A stretch of DNA of 64,000 nucleotides from Sinomicrobium weinanense. GTDB taxonomy: Bacteria > Bacteroidota > Bacteroidia > Flavobacteriales > Flavobacteriaceae. Of the stretch, positions 16,657-25,525 are shown one piece after another. Made by a program: the position numbers and the translations under genes. How positions within the stretch are numbered: position 1 is the first letter of the stretch; every line of letters begins with the position of its first letter. Where the stretch lies: contig NZ_JAHKRR010000001.1 in assembly GCF_018863395.1 (NCBI RefSeq), positions 744,001 through 808,000 on the forward strand, read 5' to 3'. A model generated the notes under the pieces. The model was not told the DNA's origin and did no database searches. It worked only from the letters and a program-made list of their open reading frames with translations.

Positions 16657-17604
16657 ATGATCAAACAACTGCTATGCCCCGGACATTCCTCACGGATTTC
16701 CCGGATATCACCGAAACCTTTTCCCATCCTGTTCCTGGCCCTTTTTGTATTGACAGCCACAGGCTGTACGGAGAGCGATCCGCCCCCGGAAAAAGAAAGT
16801 ATAGACAGTTTTGTCTATCAACTGACCAATTACCCGGATGGCAGGCTGGACGAACTCATAACTGCCCCGCATGACCTGGCCGTTATTGACCTGGCGCGCG
16901 ACGGGGGAACAGACTATTTTACAGTTGAAGAAATCAAGGCCCTGCGCAATTCCGGCAAACGGGTGCTGGCCTATTTCTCGATGGGCACTATTGAAACCTA
17001 TCGCCCGGAATACGACACCGTATCTGAAGCGGGACTGGAACTCAATAACTGGGGTGACTGGCCTGATGAATATTTTGTACGTTACTGGGAGCCCGAATGG
17101 TGGGAACTGGCCGTTAAAGGCCGGGTAGACCAGGCCATCGCCGCCGGGTTTGACGGTGTTTACCTCGATGTGCCCAATGCCTATGAGGAGATAGACCTTA
17201 GCCTCGTTCCGGAAGAGGACCGCGAAAGCTTGGCCCGGAAAATGGTGGACCAGGTTGTGCGCATCAGCGAATACGCAAAAGCAAAATCGCCCGGCTTCTG
17301 GATCTTTCCGCAGAACTCCCCGGAACTACGTCACTATAAAGGCTATACCGAAGCCATAGACGGACTGGGTATAGAAGACCTCTTTTTCCTCGATACGGAC
17401 ATTCCCTGCAATGAGGACTGGTGTGCTGAAAACCTGGCTAATACCCGGGCATTGCAGCAGGCGGGGAAACTGATCCTTGCTGTGGATTATGCCGGTAAGC
17501 CCGGTAATATATCGTATGCCTGTGACCGGTATGTGGAATTTGGTTTTGCAGGTTATGTTACGGTAGTGGAGCTGAACAGGGTACTGCCGCCATGCGGGGA
17601 ATAA
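16657..17604 (+). CDS. GH114-like (TM1410/DUF297) lipoprotein, endo-alpha-1,4-polygalactosaminidase-related
   Basis: 315-residue lipoprotein from the ATG at 16657, which gives a signal with lipobox LTATGC (Cys37) after a longer-than-usual basic N-region; the 16603 start only adds 18 leader residues. The body has the TIM-barrel pattern of PF03537: VIDLARDGG, KRVLAYFSMGTIETYRPEY, AAGFDGVYLDVPNAYE, FWIFPQNSPELR, ILAVDYAGK. The acidic residues in GVYLDV and VIDLA fit the proposed active site. Family members include galactosaminogalactan or polygalactosamine hydrolases, but many are uncharacterised, so the substrate is left open. It stands alone; the gene downstream is convergent. Confidence 0.82.
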   Translation: MIKQLLCPGHSSRISRISPKPFPILFLALFVLTATGCTESDPPPEKESIDSFVYQLTNYPDGRLDELITAPHDLAVIDLARDGGTDYFTVEEIKALRNSGKRVLAYFSMGTIETYRPEYDTVSEAGLELNNWGDWPDEYFVRYWEPEWWELAVKGRVDQAIAAGFDGVYLDVPNAYEEIDLSLVPEEDRESLARKMVDQVVRISEYAKAKSPGFWIFPQNSPELRHYKGYTEAIDGLGIEDLFFLDTDIPCNEDWCAENLANTRALQQAGKLILAVDYAGKPGNISYACDRYVEFGFAGYVTVVELNRVLPPCGE

Positions 17605-17635
17605 GGTCATAGAGAAGTTATGGACATAGTTTTTC

Positions 17636-19711
17636 CTATCGTTCGATGATCTCTACGAAAATATCTTGTTGATGGGCAAAATTACTGAGAAGATCCCGTT
17701 TGAAGCCTGACGATATACTGACTATTTGCCCCAGGTGATTTTCAAATAATAAATGCGGATAGCCCTTGGTATTATAATTATTTACCATTCGGGATGATAC
17801 ATCATATATTTTCGCTTTCTTCTCATGTGGTGAACTATTCTGGGGATACCAGGCAGGATCATTGTTAGAACCCAAAATCAAATTTCCGGCCGTACTTATT
17901 CCCGAGGGAAATTGAGGCTCTGCAAAAGATTGAAGAACAGTGAAATCATCGGCAGTATAGAGTTTTTTGTTTATAAAATCCGCTAAATAGTGTTGCTCAG
18001 AATTGTATGAGATCTGCAAGGTGTTATTTGACCACTTCATTCCAATATCTACGTTTTTTCTTGCTGTGATTTGGCCATTGTTATCAAATGTAAATTTAAT
18101 GCTCTGAGGTTCCATATGATGCCCTACAATAGCCTCATTGTTATTCATTGGGATGATATAATAACCGGTAGCGCCATGATGTGTTGTAAAATGAGGTTCT
18201 TTATCGATTAATTTTAAGGTGTTTTCTTCTCTTTTACATACATATACGTCATCTGTATCGGTAAGTATCCACAAATTGTCGTGGAGATAGGCAAACCGGT
18301 CAGAGAAGATATAAACATCACTTTTTAATTTATACTTTAATTCTAAAGTCCTGGCATCATATGCATAAAGTTCGTCAGATTGATGGAAGATAACTTCTTT
18401 ACCGTGATCGGCAGATTGTATAACCTCCATTCTCACACTTGTATATGACTCTGGTAATGTACCGGCGACTGCCTCTATGGTGTGTGAATTGTAATTATAC
18501 CTGTAAAGTTTATTTCCTCCATAGAGACCACTTTTTGCATACAGGTAAATTACGGTTTCCTCCCTGTCTATGGCAATAAATTTAATGGAATTGAAGGGGA
18601 GAACTTCGGGGTTTTCATATACAGCCTTCTGACTATTCACGCCAACGGTGATATCGCTTTTTTGTCCGAATATGTTATACACATAAACGGTATAGACAGG
18701 ATCTATCAAATAAGGCGGAGCATCATCTGTATATGTAGTGGTATTGATGTCTTCTATTTTTGCGATAACTACTTCCTGCCTGGGATAATCGTCATCATCA
18801 CCTGCTCCGACTGTGATTTCGTAATGGGAAAAATAATTTCCTTCATAAGTTTCCCAATGAAGTTCAATGACATCATTTGTAGTTGTGGGGGTAGACAATT
18901 TTACCTGGGAAACCCTCAAATAATCCGTAGTGATGTCAGTGAGAACACTTTCTCCGACCATTCCCTTATCTGTATATAACCTGAAGAAGTAACAAATTCT
19001 TTCCAGGGCAGGAGGATCTTCGTCAATAAAAAAGTTCTGATCTATATCCGTGACGGTTCCTATGAGTTCAGCATTGGTTTTACTACAATCCCCCGTACTT
19101 CTGTAAATCTCGTACCTGTCAAAATTGTTGAATCCCTGGTATGTCATCCATTTAAACCGTATTTTGTTCTGATGTGCGGAATCGTTGTCCCATTGAAAGG
19201 ATGAAGTATATATATCAGTATTATTTGGTGGCGTATATCGATGTGCGGTAAAAGTTAAAATGTCTGGAATACCGTCTTCATCGATGTCTAGTTTTATTCG
19301 GAAAACGAGCTTTTCCTCACTCAAACCGATCAAAACCATCTCATCTGATCGGGGTACATTCGGGCCTATGTAAACAATTCCCTCATTCAAAGACCAGTTA
19401 ATATTATTCTTAGTATAGTCACATTCGCTGGAAATAAAAGCGTATTCTTTATATTTGCCGTTTTCCATAAAGATGAAAAAATCCGAGCCACATTCTTGAT
19501 AGGTAGCAGGTACAGGTACTTTTTCTCCTTGATATTCTGCTTCGTATATAAACCAGATTCCTTCCAGGTCTTTTGCCTTTGCAGAGGTAAGAGCCCCATT
19601 ATAAAAAGAATCGAACGCGGGATCATCATCATCATTAGAACAACCGGACAGGATCAGGACAAATAATAATAGTATTTGGGGAAAGACTTTTAAGTTGTAA
19701 TTTTTTATCAT
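17636..19711 (-). CDS. Large multidomain lipoprotein (lipocalin-like, FN3, propeller-like)
   Basis: 691 residues with lipobox LILSGC (Cys24) and an Asp-rich sorting-like stretch SNDDDD. In order: a lipocalin-like segment (about 45-160, LEGIWFIYEAEYQGE), two fibronectin-III-like modules (about 165-265 and 270-365, with IRFKWMTYQGFNNFDRYEIYR and IELHWETYEGNYFSHYEI), and a C-terminal repetitive beta region (about 370-690) with paired aromatic strands that resembles a propeller. No catalytic motif is visible. Probably surface-exposed, for binding or adhesion (inference). A/T-rich; convergent with the GH114-like gene, 31 bases apart. Confidence 0.8.
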   Translation of the reverse strand: MIKNYNLKVFPQILLLFVLILSGCSNDDDDPAFDSFYNGALTSAKAKDLEGIWFIYEAEYQGEKVPVPATYQECGSDFFIFMENGKYKEYAFISSECDYTKNNINWSLNEGIVYIGPNVPRSDEMVLIGLSEEKLVFRIKLDIDEDGIPDILTFTAHRYTPPNNTDIYTSSFQWDNDSAHQNKIRFKWMTYQGFNNFDRYEIYRSTGDCSKTNAELIGTVTDIDQNFFIDEDPPALERICYFFRLYTDKGMVGESVLTDITTDYLRVSQVKLSTPTTTNDVIELHWETYEGNYFSHYEITVGAGDDDDYPRQEVVIAKIEDINTTTYTDDAPPYLIDPVYTVYVYNIFGQKSDITVGVNSQKAVYENPEVLPFNSIKFIAIDREETVIYLYAKSGLYGGNKLYRYNYNSHTIEAVAGTLPESYTSVRMEVIQSADHGKEVIFHQSDELYAYDARTLELKYKLKSDVYIFSDRFAYLHDNLWILTDTDDVYVCKREENTLKLIDKEPHFTTHHGATGYYIIPMNNNEAIVGHHMEPQSIKFTFDNNGQITARKNVDIGMKWSNNTLQISYNSEQHYLADFINKKLYTADDFTVLQSFAEPQFPSGISTAGNLILGSNNDPAWYPQNSSPHEKKAKIYDVSSRMVNNYNTKGYPHLLFENHLGQIVSISSGFKRDLLSNFAHQQDIFVEIIER

Positions 19712-20043
19712 CTACTTTTCAGATTAGGAATGGGTTAGTAATGGATTGTAATTCTATAACGATGTTTAAATATACTGGATTTTCCGTGAATTTTTCCTTG
19801 TAATAAAGAGGAAGAGTTTTGAATGTTTCTTTTATTAAAGGTATTTTTCTGATGCGTTTAAGTATATACCATCCCCCAAAGTTTATGCATTGTCTGCTTT
19901 CTCGAATGATCGAGGTAATATAATAAACCTCATAGCTTAACAGCTCATTAATTCATCGACTAACAAACCTGACATCACATGTTCGTTTATAAAGGGGGGT
20001 TCACCTACCTGGTGCTCGTTTGTAACGAGTACCATTCCATCCC
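19712..20043. other. 332-base intergenic stretch with one REP-like palindrome
   Basis: Upstream of the 691-residue lipoprotein gene and downstream of the molybdenum hydroxylase gene. A/T-rich for most of its length, with a REP-like palindrome at 20011-20033. No coding frame or clear terminator is seen. Confidence 0.5.
20011..20033. repeat. REP-like palindrome
   Basis: GGTGCTCGTT - TGT - AACGAGTACC: ten-base arms with one mismatch, three-base loop. Same core as the copies near 15.2-15.6 kb, here 11 bases past the stop of the molybdenum hydroxylase gene on the gene's downstream side. Confidence 0.75.
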
Positions 20044-22236
20044 TCACATTTTAATATATTTATTGACAGGCAACCGCCTCACCCTTTTCCCACAGGTATG
20101 ATAAACAGCATTGGCCACAGCCGCAGCGGCAGGGCCTTGCGCAGCTTCTCCCGCGCCGAGCGGAGGGGCTTCGGGACGGTCTATAATGATAACTTCAACT
20201 TCCGGGACTTCATCGAAACGGAAAATGGGGTAGGAATTCCAGTCCCTGCTGGTGATATGTTGGGTGTTGAAGGTGACTTCTTCTTTCAGCGTCCAGCTGG
20301 CAGATTGTATCATGCCCCCTTCGGTCTGGTTTTTCAGTCCGTCGGGATTTATGGTTTCCCCGGCGTCGATCACGGCCCACATTTTTTGCAATTGTATGTC
20401 ATTATCGTCTTTCACGGCCACGCGGGCAGCGATTGCGCAATAGGCGGCATTGTTCTTGTAGCGCGAAAAGGCGATGCCAAGGCCTGTGCCTTCGGGATGA
20501 GATGTGGTGGAGGTGAGCTTATGGAGTTTTTCCACGACCTCTTTGGCACGCGGATCATCCAGGTGCATGAGGCGGAAGTCATACGGGTCTTTGCCGGCCT
20601 GTTCTGCCAGTTCGTCCATAAACGATTCGATGGCAAAGATATTGGCATAAGCACCGAGGCCCCGCAAGGCGGAGATACGCAACGGCCCATGGAAAAAATG
20701 GGTGTGTACCTGCTGATTAGGTATCCGGTAATAGGGTTCGGCATTGCGGGAGGCCCCACCAAAATATCCGTCCGAATTATCGGTCATAGGTTTGTCCAGG
20801 TACCAGGCCGGTAATAACCTTCCGGGATTGCCACCGGGGCGGGTACTGTGCGTGTCAGACCACAGGTCATATTCCCAATGGGTGATCTTGCCGGAATTGC
20901 TAAGACGGGCTTTCGGTTCAAGGATCATGGCGCTGCCGTAGGGTTCCCAGGCATGTTCATCGTGTCGTGACCATTGCAGCCGGACGTGTTTTCCGGGATA
21001 TGCCCTGGCCAGGAGAGCCACATCGGCCGTTACATCGTCTGCCCCGTTATGGCCATAGCAGCCCGAACCGGGGACACCTTTGACATGAATGTTTTCCATG
21101 GGCATGTTCAGCATGCCACTAAGGGTTTCCCGCAGGGGATATACACCCTGGCTGTGTGTCCAGATATATAGTTGATCTGCCTCGTAAAGCCCTACGGCGC
21201 AGGAAGGGCCTATGGCACCGTGCATAATATAGGGTTTAAAGTAGGAGGCTTTGATCCAGGAGGTATCTGCGTTCGCTTTTGAAATATTTCCCTTATCTAC
21301 AACAGTTTCATCTTTTGCGGGCAGGGATTTCAGGTATTCCGGAAGCCCCCCGTCTTTGATATCGGGCAATTTTTCCGAAACGGTCCATGTGGTGTTTTCT
21401 TTGAGGAATTCCTGTGCGCGGATGGAGGTGTATTCGTCTTTCGAAATCACCCCGAGAAAACTGCCGTTCCTGACAACTTTGAGCAATTTCGGGAATTGCT
21501 GTAACAGTGCAGTTTCGTCTGCTTCCTTCAGGTTAGCCTGGTATGCCGGAGGGCGTACCACACGGGCATGGACCATATCGGGGAAGCGCAGGTTGTGTAC
21601 AAATACGGGGGCTGCGGCTGCCATGTCGTAAATATCCTGTCGCGGAACGGGCTTGCCAATGACCTTGCGATCTGCCCTGGGTTTCAGTTGTACTTCAAGG
21701 TTAACCTCGTCTTCGATCTGGTGGCCGCCGAGGATGTCGTTGAAGCTCACTGTCTTTTTATCATTTTTATGGCCTACTTTGCCGTTTTTGATCCACAGGT
21801 CGTCTGTGGATGTGTTCAGCCGTTTTGCGGCGAGATCCAATAGCTTTTGCCGGGCATAGGCCGCAGCATGGCGCACGGACATGGCACTGCTTTCTATAGA
21901 ACGGCTTCCGGAGGTATAGCTTTCGTTGGGAGTACGGTCGGTATCCGCGAGGACCACTTCTATTTTTTCCATATCCATGTTCAACTCCTCGGCGGCTACC
22001 TGGGCTATGGCAGTACGAATGCCTTGCCCTATTTCTATTTTCCCGGTGAATACACGGAGATTTCCGTTCGGCAGTATTTCAAGCCAGGCATTTACGGAGC
22101 TGCTGCTACGTGTGGTATCCGGAATTTCCCCGGAACAGGAAAACACTCCCGGAAATAAGGGAATACCCCCGAGGGAAAAGCCAATGGTGAGGCTACCTGC
22201 GGTTTTGATGAAATTACGTCGGGTTTGCGGGATCAT
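20044..22236 (-). CDS. Xanthine-dehydrogenase-family molybdopterin-binding subunit (IorB-like), Tat-exported
   Basis: Large subunit of a periplasmic molybdenum hydroxylase, 730 residues. The ATG at 22236 gives MIPQTRRNFIKTAGSLTIGF, a twin-arginine signal; the longer frame from 22329 only prefixes 31 leader residues. The cofactor domains show AWLEILPNGNLRVFTGKIEIGQGIRTAIAQVAAEEL and HGAIGPSCAVGLYE-type segments (read separately), WSRHDEHAWEPYG, and a C-terminal GAGEAAQGPAAAAVANA motif whose Glu is the expected catalytic base. The layout matches isoquinoline 1-oxidoreductase beta. The Fe-S partner is encoded upstream on the same strand. Substrate is probably an N-heterocycle or aldehyde, not determinable here. 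Confidence 0.9.
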   Translation of the reverse strand: MIPQTRRNFIKTAGSLTIGFSLGGIPLFPGVFSCSGEIPDTTRSSSSVNAWLEILPNGNLRVFTGKIEIGQGIRTAIAQVAAEELNMDMEKIEVVLADTDRTPNESYTSGSRSIESSAMSVRHAAAYARQKLLDLAAKRLNTSTDDLWIKNGKVGHKNDKKTVSFNDILGGHQIEDEVNLEVQLKPRADRKVIGKPVPRQDIYDMAAAAPVFVHNLRFPDMVHARVVRPPAYQANLKEADETALLQQFPKLLKVVRNGSFLGVISKDEYTSIRAQEFLKENTTWTVSEKLPDIKDGGLPEYLKSLPAKDETVVDKGNISKANADTSWIKASYFKPYIMHGAIGPSCAVGLYEADQLYIWTHSQGVYPLRETLSGMLNMPMENIHVKGVPGSGCYGHNGADDVTADVALLARAYPGKHVRLQWSRHDEHAWEPYGSAMILEPKARLSNSGKITHWEYDLWSDTHSTRPGGNPGRLLPAWYLDKPMTDNSDGYFGGASRNAEPYYRIPNQQVHTHFFHGPLRISALRGLGAYANIFAIESFMDELAEQAGKDPYDFRLMHLDDPRAKEVVEKLHKLTSTTSHPEGTGLGIAFSRYKNNAAYCAIAARVAVKDDNDIQLQKMWAVIDAGETINPDGLKNQTEGGMIQSASWTLKEEVTFNTQHITSRDWNSYPIFRFDEVPEVEVIIIDRPEAPPLGAGEAAQGPAAAAVANAVYHTCGKRVRRLPVNKYIKM

Positions 22237-22258
22237 GGTTTTTAGTTTATTAGTTTGT

Positions 22259-22443
22259 GAGTTTTGGAGTTGATGGGTTTTGAAATTGGATTTTATATGC
22301 GGCACTTGACGCCCTTCTGCCTTCGGCATCCCGATTATGACCAGGACAATTCATCCCCTCAAAAGGAGAGTCTTTTATCTTTTTTAATTTATTTGAATTC
22401 AAACTAAAATTTATCAACTAAAAAACTCAGAACTCCAAAACTC
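22259..22443. repeat. 13-base inverted repeat in the gap between the two hydroxylase genes
   Basis: GAGTTTTGGAGTT (22259-22271) and its perfect complement (22431-22443) sit at either end of the 229-base gap. The right arm lies in a run of near-repeats (ACTCCAAAACTCC, AGACTCCAAGA). The gap is long for a two-subunit enzyme, so the element may have been inserted. No gene lies inside. Confidence 0.55.
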
Positions 22444-22465
22444 CAAGACTCCAAGATTCCCCAAC

Positions 22466-22930
22466 TCACCCCTTCACTTTCTTTATAGCCCGTATCATCC
22501 GTGCCTGTGCACCGCAGCGGCAGAGTATGCCGTGCAAGTCATTGCGTATTTCCTCGTCATTCGGATCGGGGTTACGGCGAAGCAGGGCCACTGCGGCCAT
22601 GATGGCCCCGTTAAGACAATAGCCACACTGGGCGGCCTGTTCTTCGACAAAGGCTTGCTGTACTGGATGAAGCGATTCCGCATCCTGCGCAATACCCTCG
22701 AGTGTTGTGATCTCGGTTTCGGTAACGGCCTGTACAGGGATGCTGCAACTACGTATAGCATTGCCGTCCATCAGCACGGTACAGGAACCACATTGCGCCA
22801 GTCCGCAGCCAAACCGGGGGCCGTTGAGTTGCAGGTGGTCCCGCAATACATAGAGCAGGGGCGTGGCAGGATCGGCTTCGACCGTATGTGTTTTTCCGTT
22901 GACAACTATTTGAAGGGTGATGGTACTCAT
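22466..22930 (-). CDS. (2Fe-2S)-binding subunit of molybdenum hydroxylase (IorA-like)
   Basis: 154-residue electron-transfer subunit. It carries a plant-type ferredoxin cluster site (Cys42, Cys47, Cys50, Cys62 in GCGLAQCGSC...RSCS) and the second [2Fe-2S] helical domain (Cys102, Cys105, Cys137, Cys139 in QCGYC and CRC). Length and order match isoquinoline 1-oxidoreductase alpha. It precedes the large-subunit gene by 229 bases on the same strand and must work with it. It has no Tat signal of its own and would be co-exported with the large subunit (known for the family). Confidence 0.92.
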   Translation of the reverse strand: MSTITLQIVVNGKTHTVEADPATPLLYVLRDHLQLNGPRFGCGLAQCGSCTVLMDGNAIRSCSIPVQAVTETEITTLEGIAQDAESLHPVQQAFVEEQAAQCGYCLNGAIMAAVALLRRNPDPNDEEIRNDLHGILCRCGAQARMIRAIKKVKG

Positions 22931-23147
22931 GGAGCCTTTTTTATAAAAATCTGTTTTTGAGTCTTATAGAGTCCTATAAATATAAACAAAAGTTCAGAAG
23001 CCGTAAAACGGACACGTCTTTTTTAACAGGAGTTTTGAGAGATCATTGCGAAGGGATAAACCGCAGGGGGCCGGATATAAAAAAACCGGTAGTCCGGAAA
23101 CACCGAACCCGAAAAAATTACCTAACTTCCCGGGAAAAACAGGATTT

Positions 23148-23663
23148 ATGCATTCAAGGGAACTTCAAGAAACCGAATATCATTCTTATTACAGCAATTA
23201 CGTCCTTATACTGGATGAAACGGAACTGATGGAAGCATTGAGAAATACGGAAGAAGAGCTGCTCACCTTTATAAAGGAACTCCCAGAAGACCGGTTATCT
23301 TATCGTTATGCGGAAGGAAAATGGAGCATAGCAGAGGTCATACAGCATATTGTAGATACGGAAAGGATCTTTACCTACCGTGCGCTGCGTTTTGCCCGGA
23401 ACGACCAGACCGACCTGCCGGGGTATGAACAGAATGACTATGTACCTTTTTCCGAAGCGGATAAACGAACCAAAGAAGAATTATTGGTAGACTTCAAAGC
23501 GACCCGACTTAACACAGTTTCACTTTTCCGCACCTTTTCTGACGAAATGCTGATGCGCTCGGGTAGAGCAGATGGTAACCTGATGTCCGTAAGAGCCGTG
23601 GGATTTATCGTTTCCGGGCACCTGATGCATCATTTGAAGGTATTGCGGGAAAGATATATGTAA
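23148..23663 (+). CDS. DinB-family protein
   Basis: 171-residue four-helix-bundle protein of the DinB/YfiT metalloenzyme superfamily (PF12867). The ATG at 23148 begins MHSRELQETEYHSYYSNYV; the upstream extension (23046) is basic and Pro-rich, without family similarity. Three potential metal His residues appear in IAEVIQHIVDTERIF and SGHLMHHLKVL. Members act as thiol transferases or hydrolases with bacillithiol or other thiols, but function cannot be assigned. A decayed copy of its 3' end lies 1.7 kb downstream (25350-25386). Confidence 0.9.
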   Translation: MHSRELQETEYHSYYSNYVLILDETELMEALRNTEEELLTFIKELPEDRLSYRYAEGKWSIAEVIQHIVDTERIFTYRALRFARNDQTDLPGYEQNDYVPFSEADKRTKEELLVDFKATRLNTVSLFRTFSDEMLMRSGRADGNLMSVRAVGFIVSGHLMHHLKVLRERYM

Positions 23664-23706
23664 AAATATTACAGTTGGTGCATTAAAACGTTTTTAAGCA
23701 CAGTTT

Positions 23707-25209
23707 TTATTGGTTTTTTATCAGGTCTTTTAATTTTTTAAGTTGATAATCCTCCTTAAAAAGTACCTGGTCTAAATTCCTTTCGATTTTTATGTCGGGT
23801 TCCGTGCCGATACCATCCAATATCTTACCGTCTTTTTGAAAGGAGACCATTGTGCTTATTTTTCCCCGTAATTCCGAATTCGGCAGTTCAAAACGTTGGC
23901 TATTGCCGCTTGAACCATCCGTATTTACCCCGGTAATTTTAATGTTCGGCAAACCTTTGAATACGGAAACAAGAATGGATGCAGCACTAAAAGTCCTTTC
24001 ATTTGCTAATATATAGATGGGTTTGTTGTAATAATATTTGTTTTGGGTAATCTTGTGGCCATTAAGAATATAAAAGTAATATTCGCTGAATTTTTTGCTG
24101 TCCAGATCGTACATTGGCTTAAAGTAGGCCATAAATTTATCTACCGCATTTTGTTCTCTGGAATCCAATTCGTTTTTCGGAAATAAAAAGCGGGACTTCA
24201 ATTCTTTCTTTAGATCCTCATTCAAAGGTAGTTTTCCCCTTTGTTTCGTGGCATTTACAACATACACCGAATCAGGATGAACAAAATACCCTGCCAATTC
24301 CTGAATTAAATCACGATTACCGCCTCCATTATCCCGTACATCTATGATCAGGGCATCGCTATCTTTTGCTTTTAGCATAAAATCATTGAGCAGTTCAAAG
24401 AAAATGGGGCTGCCTTCCTTTCCTACCATAGAAGTAATTTGAATATATCCGACGTTGTTTTCTACGGTGAAAAACTTTTCAATAATTGCCTTATCATTTT
24501 GCTGCTCTTCTTTATAATCGAAGAAAAAATTGTTGTGCTGGTAGCGTTCATCCCATATTTTCGGCTTTTGTTCTTTTGTTACTAAATTAACCTTTGCCCT
24601 TTTTTCGATTCCTTTTTCGTTGGTGAGCGTGACAGGAAGAGGGTTGGGCAAGTTAATATTTAGCATGCTGAAAACAGTCTCGATATCTCTCAACTCCCTA
24701 ACTGCACGGGTGAAGTATGAGTTTTTCGGTGCAAGAATTTCTCCTGGAAGGATTTGTGGCAGAACTTGTTCGACGGGTATGTTGTTGATCGATTTCAGAT
24801 AAGGGTATTCCGAATTCCAATAAGTGTATTCCTTTTTAGCCTTATCATAATCGAGTACTAAAATTTTGTCTTGATAAGGGGCGAAAGCCATTGGGAAGTA
24901 AAGCGATTCGGGTAAATCATAGCCTTTTATGGAAGCATGCCTATCTCCGATTTTCCCTATAATTTTGGATATAAGCAATCCAAAATCTGATGAAGTTATG
25001 TTTTCGTTTTTTGTTTGTTCTAAAAACAGGTTGAAATCTTCTTTGTAATTGTATCCGTTCAATCCTTGGTAAGAAGATTGGTTTTGAAGAATGTTGTCAA
25101 GAAATACCAAATCATTTTGAATGTCATTTTTTGTCAAATATTCAGTTTCATTTTGTGCATTGCCGTAAAAAGTGCAGATTGTTACTAAAACAAGTATATA
25201 ATTTTTCAC
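23707..25209 (-). CDS. Exported S41-family peptidase
   Basis: 500 residues with signal peptide MKNYILVLVTICTFYGNAQ. The C-terminal half has the tail-specific-protease core: VGYIQITSM, DALIIDVRDNGGGNRDLIQELAGYF, the nucleophile Ser408 in ANERTFSAASILV, and GSSGNSQRFELP, ending with IGTEPDIKIER. A regular PDZ domain is not obvious; residues 20-250 are divergent. It is more A/T-rich than its neighbours and convergent with DinB, 43 bases apart. Possible substrates are damaged or tagged periplasmic proteins. The family call is secure. Confidence 0.88.
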   Translation of the reverse strand: MKNYILVLVTICTFYGNAQNETEYLTKNDIQNDLVFLDNILQNQSSYQGLNGYNYKEDFNLFLEQTKNENITSSDFGLLISKIIGKIGDRHASIKGYDLPESLYFPMAFAPYQDKILVLDYDKAKKEYTYWNSEYPYLKSINNIPVEQVLPQILPGEILAPKNSYFTRAVRELRDIETVFSMLNINLPNPLPVTLTNEKGIEKRAKVNLVTKEQKPKIWDERYQHNNFFFDYKEEQQNDKAIIEKFFTVENNVGYIQITSMVGKEGSPIFFELLNDFMLKAKDSDALIIDVRDNGGGNRDLIQELAGYFVHPDSVYVVNATKQRGKLPLNEDLKKELKSRFLFPKNELDSREQNAVDKFMAYFKPMYDLDSKKFSEYYFYILNGHKITQNKYYYNKPIYILANERTFSAASILVSVFKGLPNIKITGVNTDGSSGNSQRFELPNSELRGKISTMVSFQKDGKILDGIGTEPDIKIERNLDQVLFKEDYQLKKLKDLIKNQ

Positions 25210-25525
25210 TCAGGGTTGTTTTTAAATTGTGCCTAATGTGTTTGTGTAAGCGCCAGTAGTGGAAAATGCGCGGGTATTTTACATTGATACAACCAAGATA
25301 GCAAAACGAGTTGAATTTCCTGTTGAAAATCAGCTCTGTTTATCTGAAACATCATTTTAAGGTGTTGAAAGAAAATATATGTAAAATGGTGATCCCCGCC
25401 AGGTGAGGGAAAGATATTTTTAAGTTTACGTAAAGGTTAAATCTCTTGTTTTGTTGTATTTTTTTTATATGACGTAAGATTTTTTGTTAAATTTAACATA
25501 TTATTAACCTTGAATCTTATGTTTT
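25210..25525. other. 316-base divergent intergenic region
   Basis: Between the S41 peptidase and an unknown lipoprotein gene; it should hold promoters for both. It contains a decayed DinB-like 3' end (25350-25386). On the plus side TAAATTTA at 25488-25495 loosely fits a -7 element, 31 bases before the lipoprotein start, without a matching -33. Confidence 0.45.
25350..25386 (+). pseudogene. Remnant of a DinB-like gene 3' end
   Basis: This 37-base stretch aligns with the last codons and stop of the DinB gene (23628-23665) at about 32 of 38 positions, with one base deleted near the end. It would read HHFKVLKE where DinB reads HHLKVLRE. The differences look like divergence of a second family member rather than a fresh duplication. 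The S41 peptidase gene lies between the two copies. Confidence 0.45.

Noticed and set aside
14581-20033. CRISPR array from the repeated TCGTT-AACGA palindromes
   Set aside because: Copies are irregularly spaced over 5 kb, lack uniform spacers and have no cas genes; they fit REP elements.
20098-20814. 238-codon plus-strand frame
   Set aside because: Antisense to the molybdopterin subunit gene, which has clear family motifs; no signal in the mirror frame.
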